A stretch of 56,093 bases of DNA from an uncultured Eubacterium sp. Its GTDB lineage: Bacteria; Bacillota; Clostridia; Lachnospirales; Lachnospiraceae. Made by a program: the position numbers and the translations under genes. Each line of letters starts with the position of its first letter. Within the stretch, counting starts at the first letter, position 1. Under the pieces are notes generated by a model, which was not told the DNA's origin, ran no database searches, and was given only the letters and a program-made list of their open reading frames with translations. The stretch is from contig CAKRKO010000006.1 in the NCBI GenBank assembly GCA_934358495.1, positions 1 to 56,093 of the forward strand, given 5' to 3'. Of the stretch, positions 35,653 to 44,627 are shown one piece after another.

Positions 35653-36771
35653 TTACAGATCAAGTCCATCGTCCGCACCTTCACCGCCATCCAGATCAAT
35701 CCCATCGCCAGCGGATTCTCCCTCATTTGATACTCCGGCAGAACTGCCTGCATGTGCGGCAGCCGAATCGTCAGAAATACCTCCTTCCCGTAAGCCTTCT
35801 GTTTCAACGGCAGGTTCACTTTCATTTACTGATTCAGCCAGAATGTTGTTTTCATCCAGTTCTGTTGTTTTTGTGCTAAGGTCCATTTTTGTATCCTCCT
35901 TTATATCTGCATTGTTGAATGTTCCGTTTTGCAGCTGTTCCGCCTGATAACTTGCGATCATCTCTGCTTTCATGGCATTCTGCGTGTAAATATCATTTAC
36001 CGGGATATTTGTTTTGTAATATTCATTTTGCAGTGTGGTACTGACATCTTTTACAAACTCAGGATTTTGAAATAATTGAATGGCGTTCTGTTCGGTTGCC
36101 TGATATCCCTTTGTCAGAACAGATGTTTCGTATGCTGCAAATGAGTCTTCCGTCCCAAATTTTGAGGTGAGCTGCGTTAAAATCGATGCCGTCTTATTTT
36201 CTGCATTCAGATAAGCATCCCGCTCTGTCGGCTGAAAATAGTAAAAATAGTATCCTCCCGGTGTTTCTCCGGTCACATACTGAGAACCAAGCTTGTAACT
36301 TCCATCTTTCAATACCGCACTTGTTGTAAAATCGTTGGCAATATACTCCTGTGTCAGATCCGTATTATCTATTATGACAGTGCCATTGATAATTTGATCC
36401 TGGAGACAATGCTCATCTTCATGCAGCACTGTATTTAATGCCTGAATATTATAATCTTTTATCTGATTCTCTCGAATCTGACCATTATATTCAACGGACT
36501 GGATACCGCGTGTCGCAATATCACGGTTTACATTGATATAACCATTTTCAGCATTGCCGCTTTCTATTGCCGGGAGATCTGCGAACTGCACCAGGGGAGC
36601 GCCAACCATCCCTTTCTCCATGGCATCCCGGTTTACTGTCTCCTGAAGCAGATCCCGTTTTTCGGATTCGTTTAATTTAGTGTATACAGATTCACGAAAC
36701 ATGCCATAAAGCTCATCATTGCTTAATTTTCCATATTGTGTCGGATGTACTCCGTATCCATTCTTTTCCAT
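35653..36771 (-). CDS. Island: HExxH protein, candidate zinc peptidase
   Basis: A 372-residue protein. Residues 113-124 read NTVLHEDEHCLQ, a HExxH motif with His117, Glu118 and His121, flanked by small and hydrophobic residues as in zincins. About 60 residues later QPTERDAYLNAENKT offers Glu183 as a possible third ligand. The C-terminal 100 residues are disordered and acidic (Ser, Gly, Asp, Glu-rich), often seen in secreted or loaded cargo. Peptidase activity is inference from the motif; the overall family is not recognised. The start lacks a clear ribosome site and lies six bases after the upstream stop, so translation is probably coupled. Confidence 0.6.
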   Translation of the reverse strand: MEKNGYGVHPTQYGKLSNDELYGMFRESVYTKLNESEKRDLLQETVNRDAMEKGMVGAPLVQFADLPAIESGNAENGYINVNRDIATRGIQSVEYNGQIRENQIKDYNIQALNTVLHEDEHCLQDQIINGTVIIDNTDLTQEYIANDFTTSAVLKDGSYKLGSQYVTGETPGGYYFYYFQPTERDAYLNAENKTASILTQLTSKFGTEDSFAAYETSVLTKGYQATEQNAIQLFQNPEFVKDVSTTLQNEYYKTNIPVNDIYTQNAMKAEMIASYQAEQLQNGTFNNADIKEDTKMDLSTKTTELDENNILAESVNESEPAVETEGLREGGISDDSAAAHAGSSAGVSNEGESAGDGIDLDGGEGADDGLDL

Positions 36772-36777
36772 AGGCGG

Positions 36778-37086
36778 TTACATCCGAAAGAGCCAGATTT
36801 TTTCTTTCGCTTTGGTTATTTCACCATCTTCCAATTCCTTCATCACAGCAAGAGCCTCAAGAAAGTCTCTGTTATGCCAGAGGAAAAGAATCAATGATAT
36901 GGAATGATTTTCGATACAGATCTCTGTAAGTTCTTTTCCTTCGATCCATTCCTCCACATTCTGCATCAGCACTTTAGGGCATTCCTGCTGTATCCATGCC
37001 GCTTTCTCAAGTGCCGCCTTTCTTGAAATGCCATAATCCTCAATAATCTTTGCCACAAGTTTTTCTGTTTCAATCTGTTTCATCAT
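36778..37086 (-). CDS. Island: small helical protein, unknown
   Basis: A 102-residue protein opening operon b. It looks fully helical, with a mixed-charge surface (ISRKAALEKAAWIQQECPKVL, LEALAVMKELEDGEITKAK). The gene has AAAGGAGG before ATG-ATG and ends six bases before the HExxH gene, with which it is probably translationally coupled; a chaperone or antidote role for that product is possible but unproven. Confidence 0.55.
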   Translation of the reverse strand: MMKQIETEKLVAKIIEDYGISRKAALEKAAWIQQECPKVLMQNVEEWIEGKELTEICIENHSISLILFLWHNRDFLEALAVMKELEDGEITKAKEKIWLFRM

Positions 37087-37157
37087 GAACAGCCTCCTTT
37101 CTTTTATCTAAATTTAAACATGTGTAGCTGCTTTCATCATCAGAGACAGATTTTTCT

Positions 37158-37187
37158 TTTGAAACTGCCGGTAACATATTTTGAAAC
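37158..37187 (-). promoter_or_regulatory. Operator-like repeats ahead of island operon b
   Basis: Two GTTTCAAA copies on the minus strand (37158-37165 and 37180-37187), 22 bases apart and 72 and 94 bases before the ATG at 37086. The nearer copy continues as AGAAAAA, like operon a. A -10-like TTTAAAT lies about 45 bases downstream, with no good -35. Confidence 0.55.
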
Positions 37188-37254
37188 TATCAGTAAAGAT
37201 AACTACCTCATTCATCAAATAATTTTTTTCAACTAGGTTTTTCGCAAAAGAAAA

Positions 37255-37280
37255 GAGGTGTCGCAAATTGCTAACACCTC
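37255..37280 (-). terminator. Terminator of island operon c
   Basis: GAGGTGT/ACACCTC stem around a 12-base loop, followed on the minus strand by TTTTCTTTT. It sits about 65 bases after the stop of the TIR gene at 37347 and separates operon c from operon b. Confidence 0.75.
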
Positions 37281-37346
37281 AGTATCTTTCAATATTTTCA
37301 TTAAATTTTATAAATCCGTTGACCATTACTCCTGCAATATTCCATA

Positions 37347-37895
37347 TCATCGAATATACTTTTTTATTCCTGAAAGTATTCGAAGAAATTCCGGTGCATC
37401 AGCACGAATTTCCGGAACTGCAACAATCTGGCTATTACCGATGTAAAATTTAAACCCTGAATTTAATTCCAGCTTTTCAAGCTGCATTGGCAAAATCGGC
37501 TTTTTGTATGTAATTGCCCGTTCAACTTCTCGCTCTACAAACTGTGACTTCTGGGAATCGTTGGTCAGCAGCAACAAAAAGCAGGAACATTTTTCCAAAG
37601 CATCATTAATTACATAAGCATAGCTGCTGCCTGCCGGAATATCGTAGGGAGCCATCCAGCATGGAATCTTCTTCTCCATCAGTAAAAGTCGAACTGAATC
37701 TGCAATCTGCTGATTTTTGGAACTATAACTGATGAATACATAACCGTCTCTTGATTCGCCGAAAGCGGCATCCTGCACGATTTCATCACATTGTGACTGA
37801 AAACATTTTGTCGCAGAGCCACAGACCGGACATCTATTCGGAGCCGCTTCCCCTTCATAAACATAACCACATATTATACACACAAACTTTTTCAT
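37347..37895 (-). CDS. Island: rubredoxin-like domain fused to TIR domain
   Basis: A 182-residue protein. Residues 1-30 are a rubrerythrin-type rubredoxin knuckle: FVCIICGYVYEGE and RCPVCG with cysteines 6, 9, 22 and 25, binding iron or zinc. From about residue 50 a TIR domain follows: GYVFISYSSKNQQIADSVRLLL, PCWMAPYDIPAGSSYAYVI, CSCFLLLLTNDSQKSQFVEREVERA and KPILPMQLE. TIR proteins of bacterial defence often degrade NAD; I cannot confirm the catalytic glutamate here. The ATG at 37895 is preferred to one at 37901 for spacing to AGGAG. It is the last gene of operon c. Confidence 0.88.
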   Translation of the reverse strand: MKKFVCIICGYVYEGEAAPNRCPVCGSATKCFQSQCDEIVQDAAFGESRDGYVFISYSSKNQQIADSVRLLLMEKKIPCWMAPYDIPAGSSYAYVINDALEKCSCFLLLLTNDSQKSQFVEREVERAITYKKPILPMQLEKLELNSGFKFYIGNSQIVAVPEIRADAPEFLRILSGIKKYIR

Positions 37896-37925
37896 AACCA
37901 TCCGCTCCTTTTCTCAAAATCCATT

Positions 37926-38480
37926 TTATTTACACAACGAATACGTCCGCTCAAATTCTCCACGTTTTACAAAATTAAAATCTGCATCCATGACATTTCC
38001 AGCTGCATCATAGCTTATGCTGTAAAAAATAATAACTGCATCTTTTTTCGCACTCTCTACAGTCCCCCAGAGAGGAGCGGTATAATACTGCTCCTTCGAA
38101 TCCGGTGTGATCTGCAATCCTTTCTCCCGGATCAGGAACTCAATTTCTTTGCACATCTCACACTCTGCGTCCCAGGCCCAAAGAGGCTGCGGAATCTGTT
38201 CAAAGGTATCGCCTTCGACATGTCTGTGATTCTTTTGAAAAAACGCCTGATCATTGGGATACGGATTTCCTGTGCTGTCTATCTTGATCCAGTCACCACG
38301 CGATGCAATCTGGCCATGTTCGGCTCCCGCCTGCAGCACTTCCTGAGAAAATACTTCATATCTATCATTATCTAAAGGAATTATTTTTCTGCTGCGAATC
38401 AGCTCCTGAATTACGCTGCTGTCACCTCCAAGCTGATAAGCCTGCACTGTTTTTCCATGATTTTTGATTACTTTATACAT
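37926..38480 (-). CDS. Island: PGDYG-like domain protein
   Basis: A 184-residue soluble protein. The segment VQAYQLGGDSSVIQELI...IASRGDWIKIDSTGNPYP...FFQKNHRHV resembles the PGDYG domain (a GDW/Y-I turn with a later YP and a tyrosine- or histidine-containing helix), a small fold of unknown role common in phages and bacteria. A C-x-x-C (ECEMCKEI) follows. The rest is unassigned. ATG at 38480 follows TAGGAG; it is 10 bases after the RCC1-like gene. Confidence 0.5.
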   Translation of the reverse strand: MYKVIKNHGKTVQAYQLGGDSSVIQELIRSRKIIPLDNDRYEVFSQEVLQAGAEHGQIASRGDWIKIDSTGNPYPNDQAFFQKNHRHVEGDTFEQIPQPLWAWDAECEMCKEIEFLIREKGLQITPDSKEQYYTAPLWGTVESAKKDAVIIFYSISYDAAGNVMDADFNFVKRGEFERTYSLCK

Positions 38481-38490
38481 TATTGGTCTC

Positions 38491-39462
38491 CTACTCTGCG
38501 TGCTCTGATAAAAACGGTCTGATAGAATGATTCCAGGATTCACAGATCGTGTCCGAATCACCGCTTATTGCACCTGCCATTTTAAGTTCACCACTTTCTG
38601 TGACTGCAGCCACACCACCTGACGGATTGCCCGTCAGCGCAAGTACCCGTTCCTGCTTTGACCATTGCGAAACATCTGATCTCCCACGATCAAAATATGC
38701 TGCACAAGTGCCGGCAACTTTTATCTGTCCATCCGATGTCAGGCCATATACAAAGGAACTGTCTGCCGTCAGTGTGATCACATCGGCCCATTCTTCTGCC
38801 TGCCGTCTCGCATCATCCTGTTTCCCGCAAAACAGAACCCGGTCATCTTTCGTCAACCCGGCAATACAATTACCAGACAGTGCTATCTCTTTTATCTCCG
38901 GCCAGTTATCCAGCTGTCCTGTTAATTCAATGTCACCATTTCCATTATCACTTATTTTTATTTTACCATCTTTCTCAAGACCTACAATCCTGTTTTTCCC
39001 AGCCTGGAGCATTTTTATATTTTTCCAGCCTGAAACATCCTTTTGTGCCAAACCTGCATATATGATCTCACCTTTTTTCGTAATTCCGTAAGTACAATTC
39101 GGAGCTGCCAGAATCTGTGTGATATTACTCCAGTTCTCGGTGTTTTTCTGACCATAACCATTATCCTCACCAAACACTTTGACAGAACCGTCTGTATAAA
39201 GCACGGCATAATTGCGTTCACTGGCTGAAAATGCCTGTACATGCTCTTCTTTTTGAATATCTCCACTGCTGTGTATAATAGTCATCTGCCCTTTCAGATC
39301 ATCTAAATATACAATGCAGCCTCCCTCTGCCCGGAAGAGTCTCCGGGCAGCCATCTTTTTCCGCTTCTGATTCAGCAGATTCTTCTTTTCTCCTTCCACC
39401 TGCTTCATCCACTGATCGTATGTATCTGCATTTGCAAAATATAAAATATCCTTTTTATCCAT
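38491..39462 (-). CDS. Island: RCC1-like beta-propeller protein
   Basis: A 323-residue protein with an N-terminal helical part (about 1-60) and then repeated blade motifs of the RCC1 type: YAVLYTDGSVKVFGEDNGYGQ, TYGITKKGEIIYAG, IVGLEKDGKIKISDNGNGD, IAGLTKDDRVLFCG and FVYGLTSDGQIKVAG. Each has the V-x-GL-x-x-DG-x-V core, about 45-50 residues apart. It probably serves as a protein interaction platform or sensor. ATG at 39462 has AAGGAGG. It lies between the triple AAA ATPase and the PGDYG-like protein. Confidence 0.78.
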   Translation of the reverse strand: MDKKDILYFANADTYDQWMKQVEGEKKNLLNQKRKKMAARRLFRAEGGCIVYLDDLKGQMTIIHSSGDIQKEEHVQAFSASERNYAVLYTDGSVKVFGEDNGYGQKNTENWSNITQILAAPNCTYGITKKGEIIYAGLAQKDVSGWKNIKMLQAGKNRIVGLEKDGKIKISDNGNGDIELTGQLDNWPEIKEIALSGNCIAGLTKDDRVLFCGKQDDARRQAEEWADVITLTADSSFVYGLTSDGQIKVAGTCAAYFDRGRSDVSQWSKQERVLALTGNPSGGVAAVTESGELKMAGAISGDSDTICESWNHSIRPFLSEHAE

Positions 39463-39478
39463 AAATATCCTCCTTGCG

Positions 39479-42400
39479 TTAAACAGCAGCACGTTTATCC
39501 ACGGAAATATGAAGCCTGTTTTCGTCTTTATTTTCCATTGTCGCATGCTCCAGATTCTCTGCATCCACGTTTTCTTTCAGATAAATGTAATACTGTTGTG
39601 GAATATGCTCTCTGGTATAGTAGCTGCGTTTTTCTCCGGTGGCTTCATCCACCTTGTTTACCGGATTTTTTACCCAGTTCATTCGCATACGTTTTTCGAG
39701 ATTTTCCGCTTCGCGGCCATTTGCAAAGTTCGGGAGCTTAGCTGCGATCATATTTTCAAAAATTGTTCTGACTGCCTCTCTCATATCATCCTCCAGATAA
39801 AACTTTTTACTCTCACATTTTCCTGTAAAAATCCGCAATAGTTCTTCTGCGGTATAATCCGGGAGCAGATAATCATTTTCATATCGGGAGCAAAATCCAG
39901 GATTACTGTCAAGAAATACTTCCATCTCATCAGGGTATCCGGCCGCTATGACGGCAAACTCTCCGTTTCGGTCACTCATCTGCTCTAAAATGACATCAAT
40001 CGCCTCCTGTCCGTAATCGTTTCCTGTGTCCTCACTTCTTTTTAACGTATAAGCCTCGTCTATAAAAAGGACACCACCCATTGCACGTTCAATTACATTC
40101 TGTGTCTTGATCGCTGTCTGACCAACATATCCTGCTACCAGATCTGCCCTTGTCACCTTTACCACATGTCCCCGCGGCAAAATTCCAGCTTCCTTATAAG
40201 CTTTTCCGATGAGTTTTGCTATCGTTGTCTTACCCACGCCCGGATTTCCGCGAAGTACCATATGCAGATTCAGATCATCCAGAAGTTCTTCTCTTCCTTC
40301 TTTTGTTGCCATTTGCTGCAATTCCAGTAAGTCTTTCAGTCTTGTCTTAATTTCTTTGCATCCGATTAATTGTGTTATCTCTTCCATTGCTGTCCTTGTA
40401 TCCTCCTTTTTTAGTGGTGTTCTTGCATAACGTACCATATCTGCCGGAATATCTTCACCAGTCAGCACATTTCCCAATTCCTGTGGAAAATCTTCCCCAA
40501 ACGCACCAATCAGGCGATCTATCTGTGCATCCAGTGAAGCTGGGAGAAATGTATTTCTGATATAACGTGCATTTCCAAAATCGCGTTCCTTTCCATGCAC
40601 TCGGATATACCTGGTTAATGCACGCAGTGCATTTTCTCTGTACTCTTCATCTGCAGTGATTCCTTTCTCTTCCAGCATTTGAAGTAAAATCTCTGTCAGT
40701 TCTTTTCCTGTATAATTATCAAATCGGATTGTCTCTGTAAAACGATCTTTGTATCCCGGATTAGCTTTCATAAATTCTCTCATTTCGTCTTCATATCCTG
40801 CAACGATCACACAAAGTCTTTCATGATTATTTTCCATATACGGAAGAAGTGCTGCCAGAATAGCCTGACCACGTCCCGTGTGATCCTGCGCCAGTTGATA
40901 GGCTTCATCTATAAATAAAATACCGTCAAGTGCCTTCCTTGCAATTTTTGAAAAATCTCCCTGATTTTCCTTGTTAAATACTTCTGCCATCAAATCTGTT
41001 GCCGTATATTCCACAATATGCCCTCTTTTTAACATTCCTAAATTTCGCAGAATCTGTCCCCAGTATCTGGCTACTGTTGTTTTTCCAGTTCCGGGATTTC
41101 CAAGATACACATAATGCCCCGGTTCTTTTAACTTCCCTGTCAGCATTCTTCTGCGGATTATTTCTACCATCCTTTTTACATACTCTAATCCAATCATCGC
41201 ATTCAGATTCTGTAACACTTTTTCTCTTACTTCCGAAACAGGCTGCAGGTTTTTCTGAAGTTCCTTCGGAATATGCCGTACCTCGAGGATGCCATATGTA
41301 ACGTTATTCTCACAGATTGTCTCCTTCTGTGGATCCTTACTGTATGCCCGATCCATATGATTTATCAGATTTTCAGCTTCACGGGCATTCCCCCAACTTT
41401 CCGGATCCGCCGTATCCACCCAGTTCTCACAGAAATCCGGAAGCTGTTTTTCCAGTTCCCCGGAAAAACGGAATTTACTTTTTTGTGCATGCAGTTTCAA
41501 AATCTCAACCATCTCAGAAGATGTATATGGCTCAATATTCAGCTTCATGGTAAAACGGCTTGCAAGCCCCGGATTTGCCTTTATAAATGTGTCCATCGCA
41601 TCCTGATAACCTGCTGCCACTACAACCACACGGCCCTTATATTCATCCATGAGCTTACATAACGTGTCGATAGCTTCCTGTCCGAAATCATTTCCACTGC
41701 TCTCCTCACGTTTCAGGCTATATGCTTCGTCGATAAACAGCACACCTCCCAGTGCTTCTTCTACCTTCTGTCGCACCAGAATAGCAGTTTCCCCAATATG
41801 ACTGCCCACCAGCTTTGAGCGGTCTGCTTTTACTACATGTCCGCTTTCCAGATAACCCATTTCAAAGAAAAGCTGTCCCAGAAGTTCCGCCACCGTCGTC
41901 TTACCCGTTCCTGGCGGGCCGGTAATGACTGCATGCATCATTTCTTTTTTCTCGACAGGATTTTTAAAATCCGGCTGCAGTCTGGATGCGGTCAGATATG
42001 GGACTACTGATAACGGGGATTTTTCTGCGGTTTCATATCCTGACAGTGTTTCTTTCACCGAATCCATCCCGATAAGCCTTGTAAGCTGTTCTTTTGCAGA
42101 CTCCGGTTTCTTCTTTCCGAACACTTCATAGCAGCTGTCTTTATCCAGCGCTTTTTCCGTTCCAAAGCCACGTAGTCTTGTATACAGTTCTTTGATACGA
42201 ACCGGCTGCTCGCTCAGCTGCAATGCCTGGTGAAGTGCCACCGCCAACTCCGTCAGTTCACTGAGCGGAAACTTCAGGTTATAATTGATTTTCATATACA
42301 TCAGCATGTTTTTGAGTTCGAGCGCATTCGGACAAGGAATATTAATGATGTTGGCATCTTTCTTTTCCGCACTTGCCTGTCGTACTTCGTAAATATTTGC

Positions 42401-43009
42401 CATATCCGCATCCGTATAAATAAACACGATGATATTTTGATTCTCACTTCCCAGACGCTCGTATCCTGCTGTCAGTGAATGAAGAGGATCTTCCCCAAAT
42501 TCCTGAAGAAATGAGGTTGGATCGTTGATGACAATTGCAGTTTTGATGGATGCATTGTACATATATGCATCCAACTGACGTTTGACAAAGGTGGAATCTC
42601 TCATCCCGAGATGAAGTGGTCCGTCACCGCTCTTCCTCTGCAAATTCTTTGGATTCTCTGATTTCTGTATCGCAGATTTTTCTGATACACGGCAGGCATT
42701 ACGACCACGTCTTAATCCGCCACAAGTGCGGGATACTGTCTGATTGGTATCTTCCTCGCTGCTGCTTTGAGCATCTTCCTTCGAATCCTTCCGCAGTAAC
42801 GCATATGATGTATCATCATAACAGTACAATTTATTATCCGGATCAAAAAATACGATCCGTTCATATCCACTGTTTTTTAATTCCTGCCAGGTAAGCTGTT
42901 CAATGTTCAATTTGGAAATGCTGTCCGGGTAAAACTCGTCTGCTGTCTTTCCGGTAATAAAATACAGTCTTTTCCAGGATTGTTCTGCCGTAAAATAATT
43001 TTTTGCCAT
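39479..43009 (-). CDS. Island: triple AAA+ ATPase of the CbxX/CfxQ (SpoVK-like) type
   Basis: A 1176-residue protein with an unassigned N-terminal domain (about 1-300) and three AAA+ modules. Walker A sequences are GPPGTGKT (about 364-371), GNPGTGKT (637-644) and GNPGVGKT (921-928), each with the CbxX signature LFIDEAY as Walker B and the R-finger-like NPG-x-x-x-RF or NPGFCSRY block. All three look catalytically complete. CbxX-type ATPases remodel partner proteins, Rubisco activase being the known case. Triple modules occur next to secretion and conflict loci. In operon c it follows a coiled-coil protein and precedes the propeller. Confidence 0.9.
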   Translation of the reverse strand: MAKNYFTAEQSWKRLYFITGKTADEFYPDSISKLNIEQLTWQELKNSGYERIVFFDPDNKLYCYDDTSYALLRKDSKEDAQSSSEEDTNQTVSRTCGGLRRGRNACRVSEKSAIQKSENPKNLQRKSGDGPLHLGMRDSTFVKRQLDAYMYNASIKTAIVINDPTSFLQEFGEDPLHSLTAGYERLGSENQNIIVFIYTDADMANIYEVRQASAEKKDANIINIPCPNALELKNMLMYMKINYNLKFPLSELTELAVALHQALQLSEQPVRIKELYTRLRGFGTEKALDKDSCYEVFGKKKPESAKEQLTRLIGMDSVKETLSGYETAEKSPLSVVPYLTASRLQPDFKNPVEKKEMMHAVITGPPGTGKTTVAELLGQLFFEMGYLESGHVVKADRSKLVGSHIGETAILVRQKVEEALGGVLFIDEAYSLKREESSGNDFGQEAIDTLCKLMDEYKGRVVVVAAGYQDAMDTFIKANPGLASRFTMKLNIEPYTSSEMVEILKLHAQKSKFRFSGELEKQLPDFCENWVDTADPESWGNAREAENLINHMDRAYSKDPQKETICENNVTYGILEVRHIPKELQKNLQPVSEVREKVLQNLNAMIGLEYVKRMVEIIRRRMLTGKLKEPGHYVYLGNPGTGKTTVARYWGQILRNLGMLKRGHIVEYTATDLMAEVFNKENQGDFSKIARKALDGILFIDEAYQLAQDHTGRGQAILAALLPYMENNHERLCVIVAGYEDEMREFMKANPGYKDRFTETIRFDNYTGKELTEILLQMLEEKGITADEEYRENALRALTRYIRVHGKERDFGNARYIRNTFLPASLDAQIDRLIGAFGEDFPQELGNVLTGEDIPADMVRYARTPLKKEDTRTAMEEITQLIGCKEIKTRLKDLLELQQMATKEGREELLDDLNLHMVLRGNPGVGKTTIAKLIGKAYKEAGILPRGHVVKVTRADLVAGYVGQTAIKTQNVIERAMGGVLFIDEAYTLKRSEDTGNDYGQEAIDVILEQMSDRNGEFAVIAAGYPDEMEVFLDSNPGFCSRYENDYLLPDYTAEELLRIFTGKCESKKFYLEDDMREAVRTIFENMIAAKLPNFANGREAENLEKRMRMNWVKNPVNKVDEATGEKRSYYTREHIPQQYYIYLKENVDAENLEHATMENKDENRLHISVDKRAAV

Positions 43010-43033
43010 TCTCACAATTCTCCTTCTTTTTTA

Positions 43034-44614
43034 TCAGCTCATCTGTGTTCGTCTCTTTACATGGGAAACTACTGAATCTGTCTGTGCTGCTCCCACAGGT
43101 TTTGCGGCCCGGGCCTTTTCATCGCCATTTTCTACGGCTGTCATATCACTTACCCGGGCAACTTCCTGATGCGTCGCATCCCCGTAACGTCCGGCACAGG
43201 GGAAGGAACAGCCTTCTAACCCGGCACTTCTGAGCTTTTCCGCCACTTCTTTTGCGATACGGTCTCTAGTCACTGGATTATTGTCAGCATTCCCAACGAT
43301 CAGCTCTATATGGTTCGTTACCACCCCGGTATCATCCGGGATCGGTGTAATGACAACTGCCACCTGATCCCGGGTAACCGGATTCTGGAAAATGGCATGA
43401 TACTCTTCACGATCCTCTCTTCCGAAAAACTCACCATCCGCGTCTGACATCTCGTAATTATCATCCAGGATACTGGCAATTTTGGAAGCCGTCTCGTAGC
43501 GGGATACTGACATTGCCACATTGATATGTGCTGCATTCTCGACCAGTACAAGCTGTTCCTGCAGTGAGTGGATCTGTTCTTCTGCCTCCTTAAGCTGTAT
43601 CCGTGTCATTTTCTCCGCATCTTCCAGTTCAGTGCGTACAGATGTGACCTGTTCCTGTAAAACAGACAGCTGGCCAAAGGTCCAGTAATCAATACCATTT
43701 GTATACTGATAGGTGCCCTCTTCTGTCTCTATTTCATAAACTCTGCGTTCTGCATCATCCAGCGCCTCCAGAAATTTTTCCTCTCTCTTTCGAAGACTGT
43801 TGTACTGATAATTCCACTCCAGAGCTTCCAGAGACAATTCTTCTTTCATGTCCAGCGCATTATAAAATGCTTCCCGTCCTACTGTGACCGCCGACTGATA
43901 CTGGCCACCTTTTATATCATCATTTGCCTGACGGATCTTACGATCCAGAAGTGCCATTTTATGATCATCCAGCAGCTGACTCTGAAATGTCTCACGGATC
44001 TGGGCTGCCATGCGTGCTGCTTCCTGCGCCCAGTATAGTGCCAGTTCTCTGTCTCCCTGCTCCCTTTCCGCAATCTGCTGTGCAAGGGAATTGACATTTT
44101 TGTTTACCTCATTCATCTCACGTTCCAGTCTGCTGCTTACCTGCGCCAGTGCACGGATATTCTCTTCTTTCTGAGCCCGAAGTTTCTGATCAGTTTCCGT
44201 TCTGAGCTGCTCGATACCACGCTGCATTTCTCTTCTGTTTCGACTGATTTCTGACTGAAGTGACTGCTGTTCCTCCTGAAAATCCGCTTCCATGCGCTGG
44301 ATCTGCTGCGCATGCTGTTGCTGCATTGCCTGGATTTTTGCATTCTGCAGTCGCTCTTTTTCCTTCAGCTGTGCATCCAGCCTCTGCACTTGTGCACTCA
44401 TCTGGCTCTGTTTTCTGTCTGCAGCCGCCTGCTGCTGACGCATCTGCCGCGCCAGACGTGCATTCTCATCTCGTATCCGTCTGGAAACAACATCCATATC
44501 CCGTCTCCATATGTTACCAATTGAACTTCTGCTGTTTAATTCAGCGGTCAGTCTCTCAATTCGGCTTCTCTGTTCTCTGATCATGCGCTGCTCTGCGGTT
44601 TCGTAATAACTCAT
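43034..44614 (-). CDS. Island: long coiled-coil protein with C-terminal alpha/beta domain
   Basis: A 526-residue protein. Residues 1-220 are almost unbroken coiled coil rich in Gln, Glu and Arg (RLARQMRQQQAAADR, QQQHAQQIQRMEADFQEE). A second helical pair spans about 250-345. Residues of about 345-470 form a compact alpha/beta domain (VAMSVSRYETASKIASILD, QVAVVITPIPDDTG, HIELIVGNADNN, CSFPCAGRYGD). It looks like a filament or scaffold on which ATPases assemble. Start ATG after GAAAGGGG, with the radical SAM gene just upstream. Confidence 0.65.
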   Translation of the reverse strand: MSYYETAEQRMIREQRSRIERLTAELNSRSSIGNIWRRDMDVVSRRIRDENARLARQMRQQQAAADRKQSQMSAQVQRLDAQLKEKERLQNAKIQAMQQQHAQQIQRMEADFQEEQQSLQSEISRNRREMQRGIEQLRTETDQKLRAQKEENIRALAQVSSRLEREMNEVNKNVNSLAQQIAEREQGDRELALYWAQEAARMAAQIRETFQSQLLDDHKMALLDRKIRQANDDIKGGQYQSAVTVGREAFYNALDMKEELSLEALEWNYQYNSLRKREEKFLEALDDAERRVYEIETEEGTYQYTNGIDYWTFGQLSVLQEQVTSVRTELEDAEKMTRIQLKEAEEQIHSLQEQLVLVENAAHINVAMSVSRYETASKIASILDDNYEMSDADGEFFGREDREEYHAIFQNPVTRDQVAVVITPIPDDTGVVTNHIELIVGNADNNPVTRDRIAKEVAEKLRSAGLEGCSFPCAGRYGDATHQEVARVSDMTAVENGDEKARAAKPVGAAQTDSVVSHVKRRTQMS

Positions 44615-44627
44615 ATGTATCCCCTTT

